Part shown: in pieces, positions 25,873 to 34,000 of the stretch | Layout: each line of letters begins with the position of its first letter | Position numbering within the stretch: position 1 is the stretch's first letter | Source: a bacterium | Lineage (GTDB): Bacteria > Bacillota > Clostridia > Oscillospirales > Oscillospiraceae | Direction of reading: 5' to 3' | Assembly (NCBI GenBank): GCA_004560305.1 | Contig: SFVI01000003.1 | Span: 46,769 to 110,768, forward strand | DNA: 64,000 nt | Notes under the pieces: generated by a model | The model's input: the letters and a program-made list of their open reading frames with translations, nothing else | Told to the model about the DNA's origin: nothing | Databases searched by the model: none | Program-made: the position numbers and the translations under genes

Positions 25873-26880
25873 TTACTTGTTCTCGATCAGGTACTTCAGG
25901 ATCTGCACGGCGTTGCTGGCGGCGCCCTTGCGGATCTGATCTCCGCAGCACCAGAGGGTCAGGCCCTTGTCGTCGGTCAGGTCCTCACGGATGCGGCCTA
26001 CCCAGACCAGGTCCTGGTTGCTGGTGTCCAGGGGGGTAGGATAGTTGCGGCCCTGGTAATCTTCGATCAGGCGGCAGCCGGGGAAGGCAGCAATGGCGGC
26101 CTTGGCCTGCTCCACGGAAATCTTTTCCTCCGTGCGGACGGTGACCGCGATGGAGTGAGAGCGCATAACGGGGACACGGACACAGGTGCAGTTCACCTTC
26201 AGCTCCGGCAGATGGAGGATGCGCTGGCCCTCGTTCTGCATCTTCATTTCCTCGTCGGTATAGAGGTTCTCCAGCTCGTCACCGATGTGAGGGATGACGT
26301 TCAGGGCGATCTGGGTGGGGAAGACCTTGCATTCCATCTCCCCGCCGTTGACGGCAGCGGCCATCTGCCCCTCCAACTCGTCAAAACCGGCCTTGCCGGC
26401 GCCGGAAACGGCCTGATAGGTGCAGGCCACCATAGAACGGATGGGAGAGATCTTCGCCAGGGCGGCCACAGCCATCAGGGTGATGATGGTGGAGCAGTTG
26501 GGGTTTGCGATAATGCCCTTGTTGTTCAGAGCGTCGGCGCCGTTGATCTCCGGCACAATCAAAGGAACCTCCGGGTCAAGGCGGAAGGCGGAGCTGTTAT
26601 CGATGTACACCGCGCCGCTTTTCACGATGGCGGGGGCAAACTTTCTGGACATGCCGTTTTTCACAGCGCCCAGGACAAAGTCCATTCCCTGGAAGCTGTC
26701 CTCGGTGGCTTCCTTGATCTCCACCTCCTGCCCGTTGAAAAGCACCTTTTCCCCGGCGCTGCGGGCGCTGGCTAGGGGCAGCAGGGTGTCCACCGGGATC
26801 TGATACTCTTCCAGGACCTGCAGCATCTGCTGGCCTACGGCGCCGGACGCGCCCAGAATGGCAACATTATATTTCTTCAT
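25873..26880 (-). CDS. asd: Aspartate-semialdehyde dehydrogenase
   Basis: Reduces aspartyl phosphate to aspartate semialdehyde, the branch point to lysine/diaminopimelate and threonine/methionine. The 335 residues start with the NADP motif VAILGASGAVGQQM, the catalytic Cys lies in IANPNCSTI near residue 127, and ACTYQAVSGAG and the base His in VPVMRSHS follow. The start at 26880 has GGAGGAG upstream; an ATG five codons earlier overlaps that site. It is the last gene of hom-lysC-asd. Confidence 0.96.
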   Translation of the reverse strand: MKKYNVAILGASGAVGQQMLQVLEEYQIPVDTLLPLASARSAGEKVLFNGQEVEIKEATEDSFQGMDFVLGAVKNGMSRKFAPAIVKSGAVYIDNSSAFRLDPEVPLIVPEINGADALNNKGIIANPNCSTIITLMAVAALAKISPIRSMVACTYQAVSGAGKAGFDELEGQMAAAVNGGEMECKVFPTQIALNVIPHIGDELENLYTDEEMKMQNEGQRILHLPELKVNCTCVRVPVMRSHSIAVTVRTEEKISVEQAKAAIAAFPGCRLIEDYQGRNYPTPLDTSNQDLVWVGRIREDLTDDKGLTLWCCGDQIRKGAASNAVQILKYLIENK

Positions 26881-26904
26881 TTTCTTCTCCTCCATTATAT
26901 TATG

Positions 26905-28218
26905 TTAACCAGCGAAGCTGTCGTACAGTACCTGTACCGCCGCCTCGTAATTCTTGTTGTCCACGCCCACAATGATGGAAAGCTCATCCGCGCCCTGGGC
27001 AATGGTTCGGATGTTGATGCCTTCTTCGCCCAGCGCCTTGAAGATTTTGCCGGAGATGCCGGGGCGGAAGGTCATTTTCCGGCCCACGGCGGCCACCAGG
27101 GCGATGCCGTCCTGCACCCGCAGGTCCTCCGGGTGGCACTGCTTCTCGATGTCTCCCATGAGGCTGTAGAGTGCGTCACCCAGGGCAGCGGTGGAGGTGA
27201 CCAGGGCGAAAGAATCCAGCCCCAGGGTGATATGCTCCACATTGGCATGATAGCGGTCGAAGATCTCCAGGGTCTGGCGCAGGGTCTGGCTGGCGTTCAT
27301 GTTCCGCTTGTTGACGGTGAGAATGGTGAAGTTCTTCCGCCCGGCGATGCCGGTGAGGAAGCGCTCATCCCGTTCCTCCTTTTCGATCTTATCCACGATG
27401 ATGGTGCCGGGATGCTCCGGACAGTTGGTGTTGCGGATGTTGAGGGCGATCCCCTTCTCCTTCACCGGCTGCACCGATTCTTCATGGAGCACGGAGGCGC
27501 CCATGAAGGCCAGCTCCCGCAGCTCCGCATAGGTGATATGGCCAATGGGCTTGGGGTCCTTCACAATGCGGGGGTCCGCCATCAGGATGCCGGACACGTC
27601 CGTCCAGTTTTCGTACACGTCGGCGTCGATGGCCGCCGCGGCCAGGGCACCGCTGATGTCGCTGCCGCCACGGGTCATCACCTTGATGCGGCCGTTGGGC
27701 AGGCGGCCATAGAAGCCGGGGATCACGATACGGCCATGCTGCTCATAGGCGGCTTTGATGGCAGCGTAGGTCTTTTCCCGGTCCACCTGACCGTCATAGG
27801 TGAAAAAGACGCAGTCTGCCGCGTCCACGAACTGATAGCCCAGGTAATCGGCCATGAGCCGGGAGGTCAGGTACTCGCCCCGGGACACCAGCTCATCGGC
27901 GGACATATCCTTGCTGAGGCTCTGCTCCAGCTTGGCCATCTCCGCCCCCACATCGAAGGGAAGGCCCAACTCATCCCGGATCTCGCAGAGACGCTGCTCT
28001 ATTGTATGAACGATGTCGTCGCATGATACCCCGTAAGTCAGATGGGCGTGGCAGAGGTACAGCAGGTCGGTGAGCTTATGGTCGCCGCTGCTGCGCTTGC
28101 CGGCGGCGGAGACCACCACCACCTTCCGGGCCGGGTCCGCCTCCACAATGGCCCTGACCTTCTGGAACTGTTCTGCCCCGGCCACGGAGGAGCCGCCAAA
28201 TTTTGCAACCTTTACCAT
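26905..28218 (-). CDS. lysC: Aspartate kinase
   Basis: Phosphorylates aspartate, the first step for lysine, threonine and methionine. It is 437 residues: kinase motif VAKFGGSSVA at the start, the catalytic segment RGGSDISGALAAAAIDAD near 205, and two C-terminal ACT domains (about 305-437; FTILTVNKRNMN, INIRTIAQGADELSI) for feedback control. The form matches the monofunctional class of Firmicutes. It starts 3 bp after hom and ends 24 bp before asd. Confidence 0.93.
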   Translation of the reverse strand: MVKVAKFGGSSVAGAEQFQKVRAIVEADPARKVVVVSAAGKRSSGDHKLTDLLYLCHAHLTYGVSCDDIVHTIEQRLCEIRDELGLPFDVGAEMAKLEQSLSKDMSADELVSRGEYLTSRLMADYLGYQFVDAADCVFFTYDGQVDREKTYAAIKAAYEQHGRIVIPGFYGRLPNGRIKVMTRGGSDISGALAAAAIDADVYENWTDVSGILMADPRIVKDPKPIGHITYAELRELAFMGASVLHEESVQPVKEKGIALNIRNTNCPEHPGTIIVDKIEKEERDERFLTGIAGRKNFTILTVNKRNMNASQTLRQTLEIFDRYHANVEHITLGLDSFALVTSTAALGDALYSLMGDIEKQCHPEDLRVQDGIALVAAVGRKMTFRPGISGKIFKALGEEGINIRTIAQGADELSIIVGVDNKNYEAAVQVLYDSFAG

Positions 28219-28221
28219 GGC

Positions 28222-29370
28222 TCAGTCCTCCACAGCAGCGAAGAACAGGGAGGCTCCCTCGCCGCGCAGCCGGGCGGCCAGCTCATGCATGGCCTTGACA
28301 GACATAGGCTTGGTGATCAGCTCGCTGACACCGTCAGACTCGCTGTAGCTCTTGGCCTCGAAGCAGCCGGACATGCTGCTGGGCAGGCGCACATAGTAGC
28401 TGTGGCAGCAGGCGGCGTTGTCGGCGCTGCCCTCATGGCAGGCAGGCGAGAGCATATGCAGCCGGCCCTTGAGGATGCAGTCCAGGTCCCGCAGCACGGC
28501 GGAAGCGGTGGGCCAGCGGCCCGCGCCCTGGCCCATGAACACCATGGGGCCGGCGCACTTGCCCTCATACCGGGCCATGTTGTAGTTATCCAGGACGCTG
28601 CACTCCGGAGCGGAGGCGGGGAAAAGCACCGGCTCCACATAGGCGTAGACCTTGCCTCCGGCGGCAGGGCCGCACTTGGCCATCAGACGGCAGCTGAGGC
28701 CCCGGGCCTGGATGCGCTTCACGTCCTCGGCGGTGATGCTCTTGATACCCTCATGGCACAGGCCCTCCACCGGCAGCAGGTCATAGGCCACCGCCGCGCT
28801 GAGGACGATCTTACGCAGGGCATCCAGGCCGGAGACATCGGCACTGGGATCCGCCTCCGCATAGCCCAGGCGCTGGGCGTCGCTCAGAGCCTCGGCATAG
28901 CCCAGGGAACGGCGCTGCATAGCGTCCAGCATATAGTTGGTGGTGCCGTTGAGGATGCCGCCCAGGGAGACGATAAGATCGCTCTCCACGGCAATGCTCA
29001 GGTTATGCAGGAAGGGCATCCCGCCGCCGCAGGCGGCGCTGAACAGGAAGCCAACCCCCTTCTCTCTGGCCGCGGCGGCCAGCTCGATCCCGTGGGCCGC
29101 AACCAAAGCCTTATTGGAGGTTACAAAGTGCTTGCCGGCTTTCAGGGCCGCCATGGCATAGCTGAAGGCCGGCTCAATGCCGCCCATGGCCTCCGCCACA
29201 GCTTCCACCCCCGGCTCCGCCAGGATGGCCTCCATGCTTGTGCGCTTAAAGGGGGCGTCATCCTTTCCGGGCCGTACCAGAACCGGCCCCTGCTCCAAGC
29301 CTTTTGCATTTGCAAGCATCTCATAAATCCCAGCCCCAACGGTGCCGAAGCCCAAAACAGCAACTTTCAT
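28222..29370 (-). CDS. hom: Homoserine dehydrogenase
   Basis: Reduces aspartate semialdehyde to homoserine. It is 382 residues with the NAD(P) loop VAVLGFGTVGAG, TSNKALVA, the catalytic core GGGMPFLHNL and GILNGTTNYML, and substrate segment GYAEADPSADVSGLDALRK. There is no ACT domain; the segment after about 300 is short and Cys-rich, so threonine inhibition of the classic kind is not evident. The start at 29370 has GGAGG 5 nt upstream. It leads the hom-lysC-asd operon. Confidence 0.94.
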   Translation of the reverse strand: MKVAVLGFGTVGAGIYEMLANAKGLEQGPVLVRPGKDDAPFKRTSMEAILAEPGVEAVAEAMGGIEPAFSYAMAALKAGKHFVTSNKALVAAHGIELAAAAREKGVGFLFSAACGGGMPFLHNLSIAVESDLIVSLGGILNGTTNYMLDAMQRRSLGYAEALSDAQRLGYAEADPSADVSGLDALRKIVLSAAVAYDLLPVEGLCHEGIKSITAEDVKRIQARGLSCRLMAKCGPAAGGKVYAYVEPVLFPASAPECSVLDNYNMARYEGKCAGPMVFMGQGAGRWPTASAVLRDLDCILKGRLHMLSPACHEGSADNAACCHSYYVRLPSSMSGCFEAKSYSESDGVSELITKPMSVKAMHELAARLRGEGASLFFAAVED

Positions 29371-29426
29371 TTTATCCTCCATGTTTGTGTCCGTATTTTA
29401 AGGACATTTGTTTTCCTTGCTGAGAC

Positions 29427-29455
29427 AGTTTAACATATGCCGTCCAGGAATACAA
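29427..29455 (-). promoter_or_regulatory. Promoter of hom-lysC-asd
   Basis: TTGTAT (29450-29455), 17-nt spacer, TAAACT (29427-29432) on the minus strand. The leader of about 50 nt is too short for a T-box or lysine riboswitch. Confidence 0.6.
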
Positions 29456-29487
29456 GTAACATTATGACGAAATTTGGCGGAATAAGA

Positions 29488-29522
29488 AATCAGCAATAGG
29501 GCAAAATGCTCTATTGCTGATT
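29488..29522 (-). terminator. Terminator after the pyrimidine phosphorylase gene
   Basis: Stem AATCAGCAATAG/CTATTGCTGATT (12 bp) with an 11-nt loop, followed on the minus strand by a weak TTTCTTATT. Confidence 0.7.
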
Positions 29523-29544
29523 TTGTGACAATAATGGCTCCGAC

Positions 29545-30849
29545 TCAGCGGATAATATCCTTGATAAAGGGGCTTCGCTGCACCGGGTCAGGACTGAGAC
29601 TGTAGCAGGCGCGCAGCAGCTCCGCCGCTTCAGCCGCCTTTTCCTGACTGGAGGCATGGATGGTGGCAAGGCTCTCCCCCGCTTCCACGCTGTCCCCCAC
29701 CTTTTTGTGGAGCACCAGGCCCACAGACAGGTCGATCTCGCTGTCCTTGGTGGCCCGTCCGCCGCCCAGGTGCATGCTCACCAGGCCCACCTGCTCCGCC
29801 TCAATACGGCGGACATAGCCGCCCTCCAGGGCCGGCACCTCCATCTGCACCGGGGCCAGAGGCAGGCGGGAAGTGTCATACACGTCCCGGCCGTCGCCCT
29901 GCTGAGCGGTCACCATCTGGCTCAGCTTCTCCAGGGCCGTTCCGTCGCTGATGGTCTTCTCCAGCTTGGCGCGGGCTTCCTCAATGCTGCCGGCCAGGCC
30001 CGCCTCCGTGAGCATACAGCTGCCCAGGGTCAGGCACAGCTCCAGCAGGTCGCCCCCCTTCTCCCCTTTCAGGACAGAGATGGCCTCCTTCACCTCCAAA
30101 GCGTTGCCCACGGCCCAGCCCAAAGGCTGATCCATGTCGGTAATGACGGCGGCGCATTTCCGCCCGGCCAGGCGGCCGATGCGGGTCAGGCCCTGAGCCA
30201 GGGTGCGGGCGTCCTGCTCCGTTTTCATGAAGGCGCCGCTGCCGCATTTCACGTCCAGCACGATCACATCCGCGCCGGAGGCCAGCTTCTTGGACATGAT
30301 GGAGCTGACGATCAGCGGAATACTGGGGACGGTGCCGGTGACGTCCCGCAGGGCATAGAGCTTCTTATCGGCAGGCACCAGATCTGCGGTCTGCCCGGCG
30401 ATGGCAATGCCGATCTTATTGACATTTTTGAAAAAAGTCTCCTCGCTGATGCCGGTGGTGAAGCCGGGAAAGCTCTCCAGCTTGTCTATGGTGCCGCCGG
30501 TATGGCCCAGGCCCCGGCCGGACATTTTGGCCACCTTCAGGCCACAGGCCGCCACCATGGGGCACAGCACCAGGCTGGTCTTATCCCCCACGCCGCCGGT
30601 GGAGTGCTTATCCCCCTTGACGCCCTGAATGGGGCTGAGATCCAGGGTCTCCCCGGAATGGACCATAGCCATGGTCATGTCCAGCGTCTCCCGATCCGTC
30701 ATGCCCCGCAGCAGAATGGCCATGCACATGGCGGACATCTGGTAATCCGGAATCTGGCCTTGGGTATAGCCATCGATCATGAAGTTTATTTCCTCGTGAC
30801 TGAGTTCGCCCCCGTCCCGTTTTTTTACGATAAGATCTGTCATCAACAT
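29545..30849 (-). CDS. pdp: Pyrimidine-nucleoside (thymidine) phosphorylase
   Basis: Splits thymidine or uridine with phosphate for salvage and catabolism. The 434 residues have the N-terminal alpha domain, the signature KMSGRGLGHTGGTIDKLESFPG near 108, the phosphate site KHSTGGVGDKTS, SSIMSKKLASGAD, and a C-terminal domain ending near HKKVGDSVEAGE. The start at 30849 has GGAGG 8 nt upstream; a second ATG lies two codons later. A 51-bp gap separates it from the gene upstream, which may share its transcript. Confidence 0.94.
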   Translation of the reverse strand: MLMTDLIVKKRDGGELSHEEINFMIDGYTQGQIPDYQMSAMCMAILLRGMTDRETLDMTMAMVHSGETLDLSPIQGVKGDKHSTGGVGDKTSLVLCPMVAACGLKVAKMSGRGLGHTGGTIDKLESFPGFTTGISEETFFKNVNKIGIAIAGQTADLVPADKKLYALRDVTGTVPSIPLIVSSIMSKKLASGADVIVLDVKCGSGAFMKTEQDARTLAQGLTRIGRLAGRKCAAVITDMDQPLGWAVGNALEVKEAISVLKGEKGGDLLELCLTLGSCMLTEAGLAGSIEEARAKLEKTISDGTALEKLSQMVTAQQGDGRDVYDTSRLPLAPVQMEVPALEGGYVRRIEAEQVGLVSMHLGGGRATKDSEIDLSVGLVLHKKVGDSVEAGESLATIHASSQEKAAEAAELLRACYSLSPDPVQRSPFIKDIIR

Positions 30850-30900
30850 GGCGGTATCCTCCAAGCTTTTTTCTGATTATACACCTTTCCGCCCTCTTTC

Positions 30901-31452
30901 TCAATAGCGAAAGACCAAATATTCCCTGCCGCCGATGCGCCGCAGGTCGGCTCCTTGCGGTACATGGCGTAAGCTGGCCGGCAGAGCCAGCAGGGTATGG
31001 CTCCCCTCCTTCGCCACCAGGCTGCCGTCCCGGCGCTCCTGCCAGATGAGCGTGGGCGGCTCCACGGTACTTGCTGCTTGGGGTTCTGGCTCCGGCTGCG
31101 GCTGGGATTTCTCTTCCGGTGTTGGAGCCGGGTCCGGCGCTTCAGGGGCGGGCTCCGAAGGTTCTTGTGTTATGTTAACTTCTTCCCGGGGTGGCAATTG
31201 CCGGTCGGAGGCCTGTTCGATCACCTGGGGAAAATCCGCCAGCTCCCGGCGGCTCAGCCGGCGGCGCAGATACAAGCCCTCCTCCCCGGGCTGCAAAATG
31301 CCCAGGTAGGCCTCCCGGCCGCCGCCCTGCACCCAGATGCGCAGCAAGCCTTCCCTTGCTGCGGCGGTAACCTCCATGCAGGTATAAAGTCCCTGCTGCT
31401 CTATGCGCAGCGTCCCGGCCTTTTCCCCGCCCAGCAGCAGCGGATAGTCCAT
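30901..31452 (-). CDS. Uncharacterised protein with Pro/Glu-rich linker
   Basis: A 183-residue soluble protein, not recognised. Residues 1-85 form one compact part (MDYPLLLGGEKAGTLRIEQQGLYTCMEV), a low-complexity Pro/Glu linker covers about 98-135 (PEAPDPAPTPEEKSQPQPEP), and the C-terminal part is a short beta-rich segment (LIWQERRDGSLVA). No signal peptide or membrane segment. The two folded parts look alike in being small beta units that might bind a ligand or partner. The start has GGAGG 7 nt upstream; it sits between mazF-like and pdp genes. Confidence 0.7.
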   Translation of the reverse strand: MDYPLLLGGEKAGTLRIEQQGLYTCMEVTAAAREGLLRIWVQGGGREAYLGILQPGEEGLYLRRRLSRRELADFPQVIEQASDRQLPPREEVNITQEPSEPAPEAPDPAPTPEEKSQPQPEPEPQAASTVEPPTLIWQERRDGSLVAKEGSHTLLALPASLRHVPQGADLRRIGGREYLVFRY

Positions 31453-31470
31453 GTCCGCGCCTCCTTCACG

Positions 31471-31504
31471 CAAAAATCTCCTGCCCAAATATATGGGCAG
31501 GAGA
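31471..31504 (-). terminator. Terminator after the MazF-like gene
   Basis: Perfect 11-bp stem TCTCCTGCCCA/TGGGCAGGAGA, 6-nt loop, followed on the minus strand by TTTTTG. It overlaps the start region of the next gene only upstream of its ribosome site. Confidence 0.88.
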
Positions 31505-31514
31505 CTGGAATTAT

Positions 31515-31859
31515 TCAGTTATGCAGTCCAAAGCTGACGGCCAGGGCATTGTCCACCGCTGTCATGGTGTTCTCGTCCAGCTTCCCCATCCGCTCCCGCA
31601 GGCGGGATTTGTCCAGCGTACGGATCTGCTCCAAAAGGATGACGCTGTCTCTGTTCAATCCCACGCTCTGGGCGGAGAGCTCGATGTGGGTGGGCAGTCT
31701 GGCCTTGCCGATCTGGCTGGTGATGGCCGCCGCGATCACGGTGGGGCTGTGCCGGTTGCCGGTGTCATTCTGGACGATGAGCACCGGGCGCATGCCCCCC
31801 TGCTCGCTGCCGACCACCGGGCTAAGGTCGGCGTAATAGATATCTCCGCGTTTGACCAT
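31515..31859 (-). CDS. MazF/PemK-family endoribonuclease toxin (NdoA-like), no adjacent antitoxin
   Basis: A 114-residue CcdB/MazF-fold ribonuclease that cuts mRNA at short motifs. It has the family start [31 protein letters not shown], with the catalytic Arg in GMRP and the Thr/Ser in AAITSQ, and the length and C-terminal helix of Bacillus NdoA. No antitoxin-like frame is found in the 122 bp upstream or after it, and both sides are closed by terminators. It may be controlled by an antitoxin encoded elsewhere. GGAG lies about 12 nt before the ATG, a weak spacing. Confidence 0.9.
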   Translation of the reverse strand: MVKRGDIYYADLSPVVGSEQGGMRPVLIVQNDTGNRHSPTVIAAAITSQIGKARLPTHIELSAQSVGLNRDSVILLEQIRTLDKSRLRERMGKLDENTMTAVDNALAVSFGLHN

Positions 31860-31934
31860 TGTTTTTTCACACTCCGCCTGAATAGTCGCCCATTACATCA
31901 TATGTAGTGAACAGTAAATAGTCTCACCAGAGAA

Positions 31935-31970
31935 GGCAAAAAATATACACGGGCCGAAGCCCGCGTATAT
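31935..31970 (-). terminator. Terminator of the PlsC-FabG-like pair
   Basis: ATATAC and CGGGC pair with GCCCG and GTATAT around one mismatch, CGAA loop, followed on the minus strand by TTTTTTGCC. Confidence 0.85.
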
Positions 31971-31981
31971 AAAATCCGATT

Positions 31982-32710
31982 TCAGATAATGAAGCCGCCG
32001 TCCACGGTGATGACCTGGCCGGTGGTGTAGCCGGCCCTGGCCAGATAGAGAACCGTCTCGGCGATCTCCTCAGCCTTGCCCAGGCGGCCCAAGGGGATCT
32101 GCTCCTGGGCCAGATTGTCCAGCGTCTCCTGGCCCAGCACCTGCACCATGTCGGTATCAATGACGCCGGGGGCGACGCAGTTGACCCGGATGCCGGTAGG
32201 CGCCAGCTCCGCCGCCAGGGAACGGCTCAAGCCGATGATGGCGTGCTTGGTGGAGGCATAGGCCACCTCGCAAGAGGCGCCATGCTGGCCCCAGATGGAG
32301 GACATGTTCACGATGCAGCCGGCGTGCTCATGGAGCATATGGGGCAGAACCGCCTGGATGGTGTTGAAGCAGCCCCCCAGGTTCACATCAAAAAGCCGCT
32401 TCCAGGTCTCCGGCGCAATATCCTGAAACTGCTCCGGCCGGGCGATGCCGGCGTTATTCACCAGCAGGTCCACCGGGCCCAGCTCCCGCTCAATGCGGCG
32501 GACCATTTCATTCACGGCGGCGCTGTCGGCCACATCGGCCTGGTGACAGATGACCTGGCAGCCTTCTTCCCGCAGCCGATCCGCCAGGGCCTGAGCCAGA
32601 TCCATGCGTTCAATGCAATTGATACATACTTTATAGCCGCTTCTGGCCAGGGCCTGGGCGCAGGCGGCGCCGATGCCCCGGGAGGAGCCTGTAACAAGGG
32701 CAACACTCAT
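31982..32710 (-). CDS. SDR-family oxidoreductase, FabG-like
   Basis: A 242-residue short-chain dehydrogenase/reductase: NAD(P) motif VTGSSRGIG, NNAG near residue 87, catalytic Ser in NMSSIWGQHG, then YASTK (Tyr and Lys), PGVIDTDM, and a C-terminal GGF. It resembles 3-oxoacyl-ACP reductases, but many SDRs share these motifs. The start at 32710 has GAGG 8 nt upstream and lies inside the overlap left by the PlsC-like gene's stop. Co-transcription with an acyltransferase favours a lipid role. Confidence 0.88.
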   Translation of the reverse strand: MSVALVTGSSRGIGAACAQALARSGYKVCINCIERMDLAQALADRLREEGCQVICHQADVADSAAVNEMVRRIERELGPVDLLVNNAGIARPEQFQDIAPETWKRLFDVNLGGCFNTIQAVLPHMLHEHAGCIVNMSSIWGQHGASCEVAYASTKHAIIGLSRSLAAELAPTGIRVNCVAPGVIDTDMVQVLGQETLDNLAQEQIPLGRLGKAEEIAETVLYLARAGYTTGQVITVDGGFII

Positions 32711-32734
32711 CGTTTTTACCTCAGGCAATTTCAA

Positions 32735-33541
32735 TCATGCGGGGATTGTTTTCAGATTCTCGGCAATGATGCGGCTGCTGTACTCCGCCAGCTCTCTGGT
32801 GCTCATGGTCTTCACCTTTTCCGCCGGGATGACCTCCAGAACGTCCAGATACACATCGGTAGGGCGGCGCAGCACATTTTTCCCCACCTTCTCCGTCCCG
32901 CTGATGGAGGTGATGACCAGGGGCACATTGGCCTTCTGGGCAATCTTGAAGGAGCCGGCATGGAAGGGCAGCAGCTCGCTGCCCCGGCTGCGGGTCCCTT
33001 CGGGGTAGATGGCCATGGAGCAGAGGCCCCGCTTCAGGTAATCGGCAGCGGTGAGGATGGTGGTGAGGGCTTTGCGGTCATTCTCCCGGTCGATGGGCAG
33101 GCAGCCCGCGCCGTAGCCAATACGCCCCAACACGGGCATCTCCATATTGGAGGGCTTGGACACAAAGGAAATATTGAACCGGCGCAGCAGCTGGGTGACG
33201 ACAATGGGGTCAAAGCCGGAGCGATGGTTGCTGACCATCAGGAAGCGCCCCGCCTCCGGCAGCTTCTCCGCCCCGCGAACATGGGTCCTGACCCAGCAGT
33301 AGCCGGTGACGATAATGGAAGCATAGACACAGGCACTGCGGCACAGGCTGTTCTGGCGGGAAAGGGGCTTGGAGGGGTTGACAAACCAGGAGGCCACCCA
33401 GGCCACCACAAGATAAAACAGGTTCAGCGCAATAAAGCAGCCGGCAAAAAGCAGCGCGGTTTTCCACACCACGAATCCACAGCAGCGCACATAAATAACT
33501 GCTGCCCCAAGGGCCAGCAGCAGGAAGGCCAGAATCAGCAT
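32735..33541 (-). CDS. plsC: 1-acyl-sn-glycerol-3-phosphate acyltransferase (PlsC-like)
   Basis: A 268-residue membrane-associated acyltransferase that acylates lysophosphatidic acid. Two hydrophobic segments (about 3-22 and 30-52) precede the LPLAT domain with motif I NHRSGFDP near 105, FVSKP, motif III YPEGTRSRG near 178 and the later VPLVITSISG. The start at 33541 has GGAG 8 nt upstream; a GTG two codons earlier is possible. The FabG-like gene follows 24 bp downstream. Confidence 0.9.
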   Translation of the reverse strand: MLILAFLLLALGAAVIYVRCCGFVVWKTALLFAGCFIALNLFYLVVAWVASWFVNPSKPLSRQNSLCRSACVYASIIVTGYCWVRTHVRGAEKLPEAGRFLMVSNHRSGFDPIVVTQLLRRFNISFVSKPSNMEMPVLGRIGYGAGCLPIDRENDRKALTTILTAADYLKRGLCSMAIYPEGTRSRGSELLPFHAGSFKIAQKANVPLVITSISGTEKVGKNVLRRPTDVYLDVLEVIPAEKVKTMSTRELAEYSSRIIAENLKTIPA

Positions 33542-33572
33542 GACCACAACTCCTTAGAAAATATACCATTGT

Positions 33573-33600
33573 ATTGTACCACCACAGAAATATTTGCCAA
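33573..33600 (-). promoter_or_regulatory. Promoter of the PlsC-FabG-like operon
   Basis: TTGGCA (33595-33600), 16-nt spacer, TACAAT (33573-33578) on the minus strand; leader about 25 nt. Confidence 0.65.
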
Positions 33601-33640
33601 GACTTATTTTTATTATTTGATGGAAAATTTACAAATCTGC

Positions 33641-33668
33641 TTGACGGTGAGCGGGGATGCGGTATAAT
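33641..33668 (+). promoter_or_regulatory. Promoter of the S24-like/GT-C operon
   Basis: TTGACG (33641-33646), 16-nt spacer, TATAAT (33663-33668). Initiation near 33675 leaves only about 8 nt before the ATG at 33683, so the ribosome site AAGGGG is only partly in the transcript. Confidence 0.75.
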
Positions 33669-33682
33669 CCCAGTAAGGGGCG

Positions 33683-34000
33683 ATGGATTTGACAGAGGAT
33701 TTCAGGCTGATCAAGAGAGACAAGGACATTCCTGCCGAGGCGGACTTCTCTATCGTGCTGCGTGACGGCGCCATGGAACCGCTGCTGCATTCGGGGCAGA
33801 CATTATATGTCAGCTGCCGGGCGGCACTTCAGGAGCGGGATGTGGGGCTGTTTTTAATTGAGGGGCAGGTGTATTGCCGCCGCTGGTGCGAGGACTATAA
33901 CGGCGCGCTGGTACTGTTGGGCGGGGACGAAAGAAACTGCATCTATCTGGACCGGAAGCAGCGCAGCCGCTGTCTCTGTCTAGGGAAGGTGATTCTATGA
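33683..34000 (+). CDS. S24/LexA-type peptidase-fold protein lacking catalytic residues
   Basis: A 105-residue stand-alone domain resembling the C-terminal dimerisation and self-cleavage domain of LexA, phage repressors and signal peptidase. DGAMEPLLHSGQTLYV aligns with the GDSMEP-type block, so the nucleophile Ser is Ala. QVYCRRW aligns with the VTVKRL-type block, so the general-base Lys is Arg. There is no DNA-binding domain. Its last codon overlaps the next ATG by 4 nt (ATGA), coupling it to a GT-C glycosyltransferase-like gene. It may bind a partner rather than cut. Cys content is high (five). Confidence 0.72.
   Translation: MDLTEDFRLIKRDKDIPAEADFSIVLRDGAMEPLLHSGQTLYVSCRAALQERDVGLFLIEGQVYCRRWCEDYNGALVLLGGDERNCIYLDRKQRSRCLCLGKVIL

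Noticed and set aside
29371..29426. Lysine or threonine-type riboswitch/T-box before hom
   Set aside because: The leader is about 50 nt, with only a tiny GTCC/GGAC stem.
31860..31981. MazE-type antitoxin gene upstream of the MazF-like gene
   Set aside because: The 122 bp contain no adequate frame and half of it is the preceding terminator.
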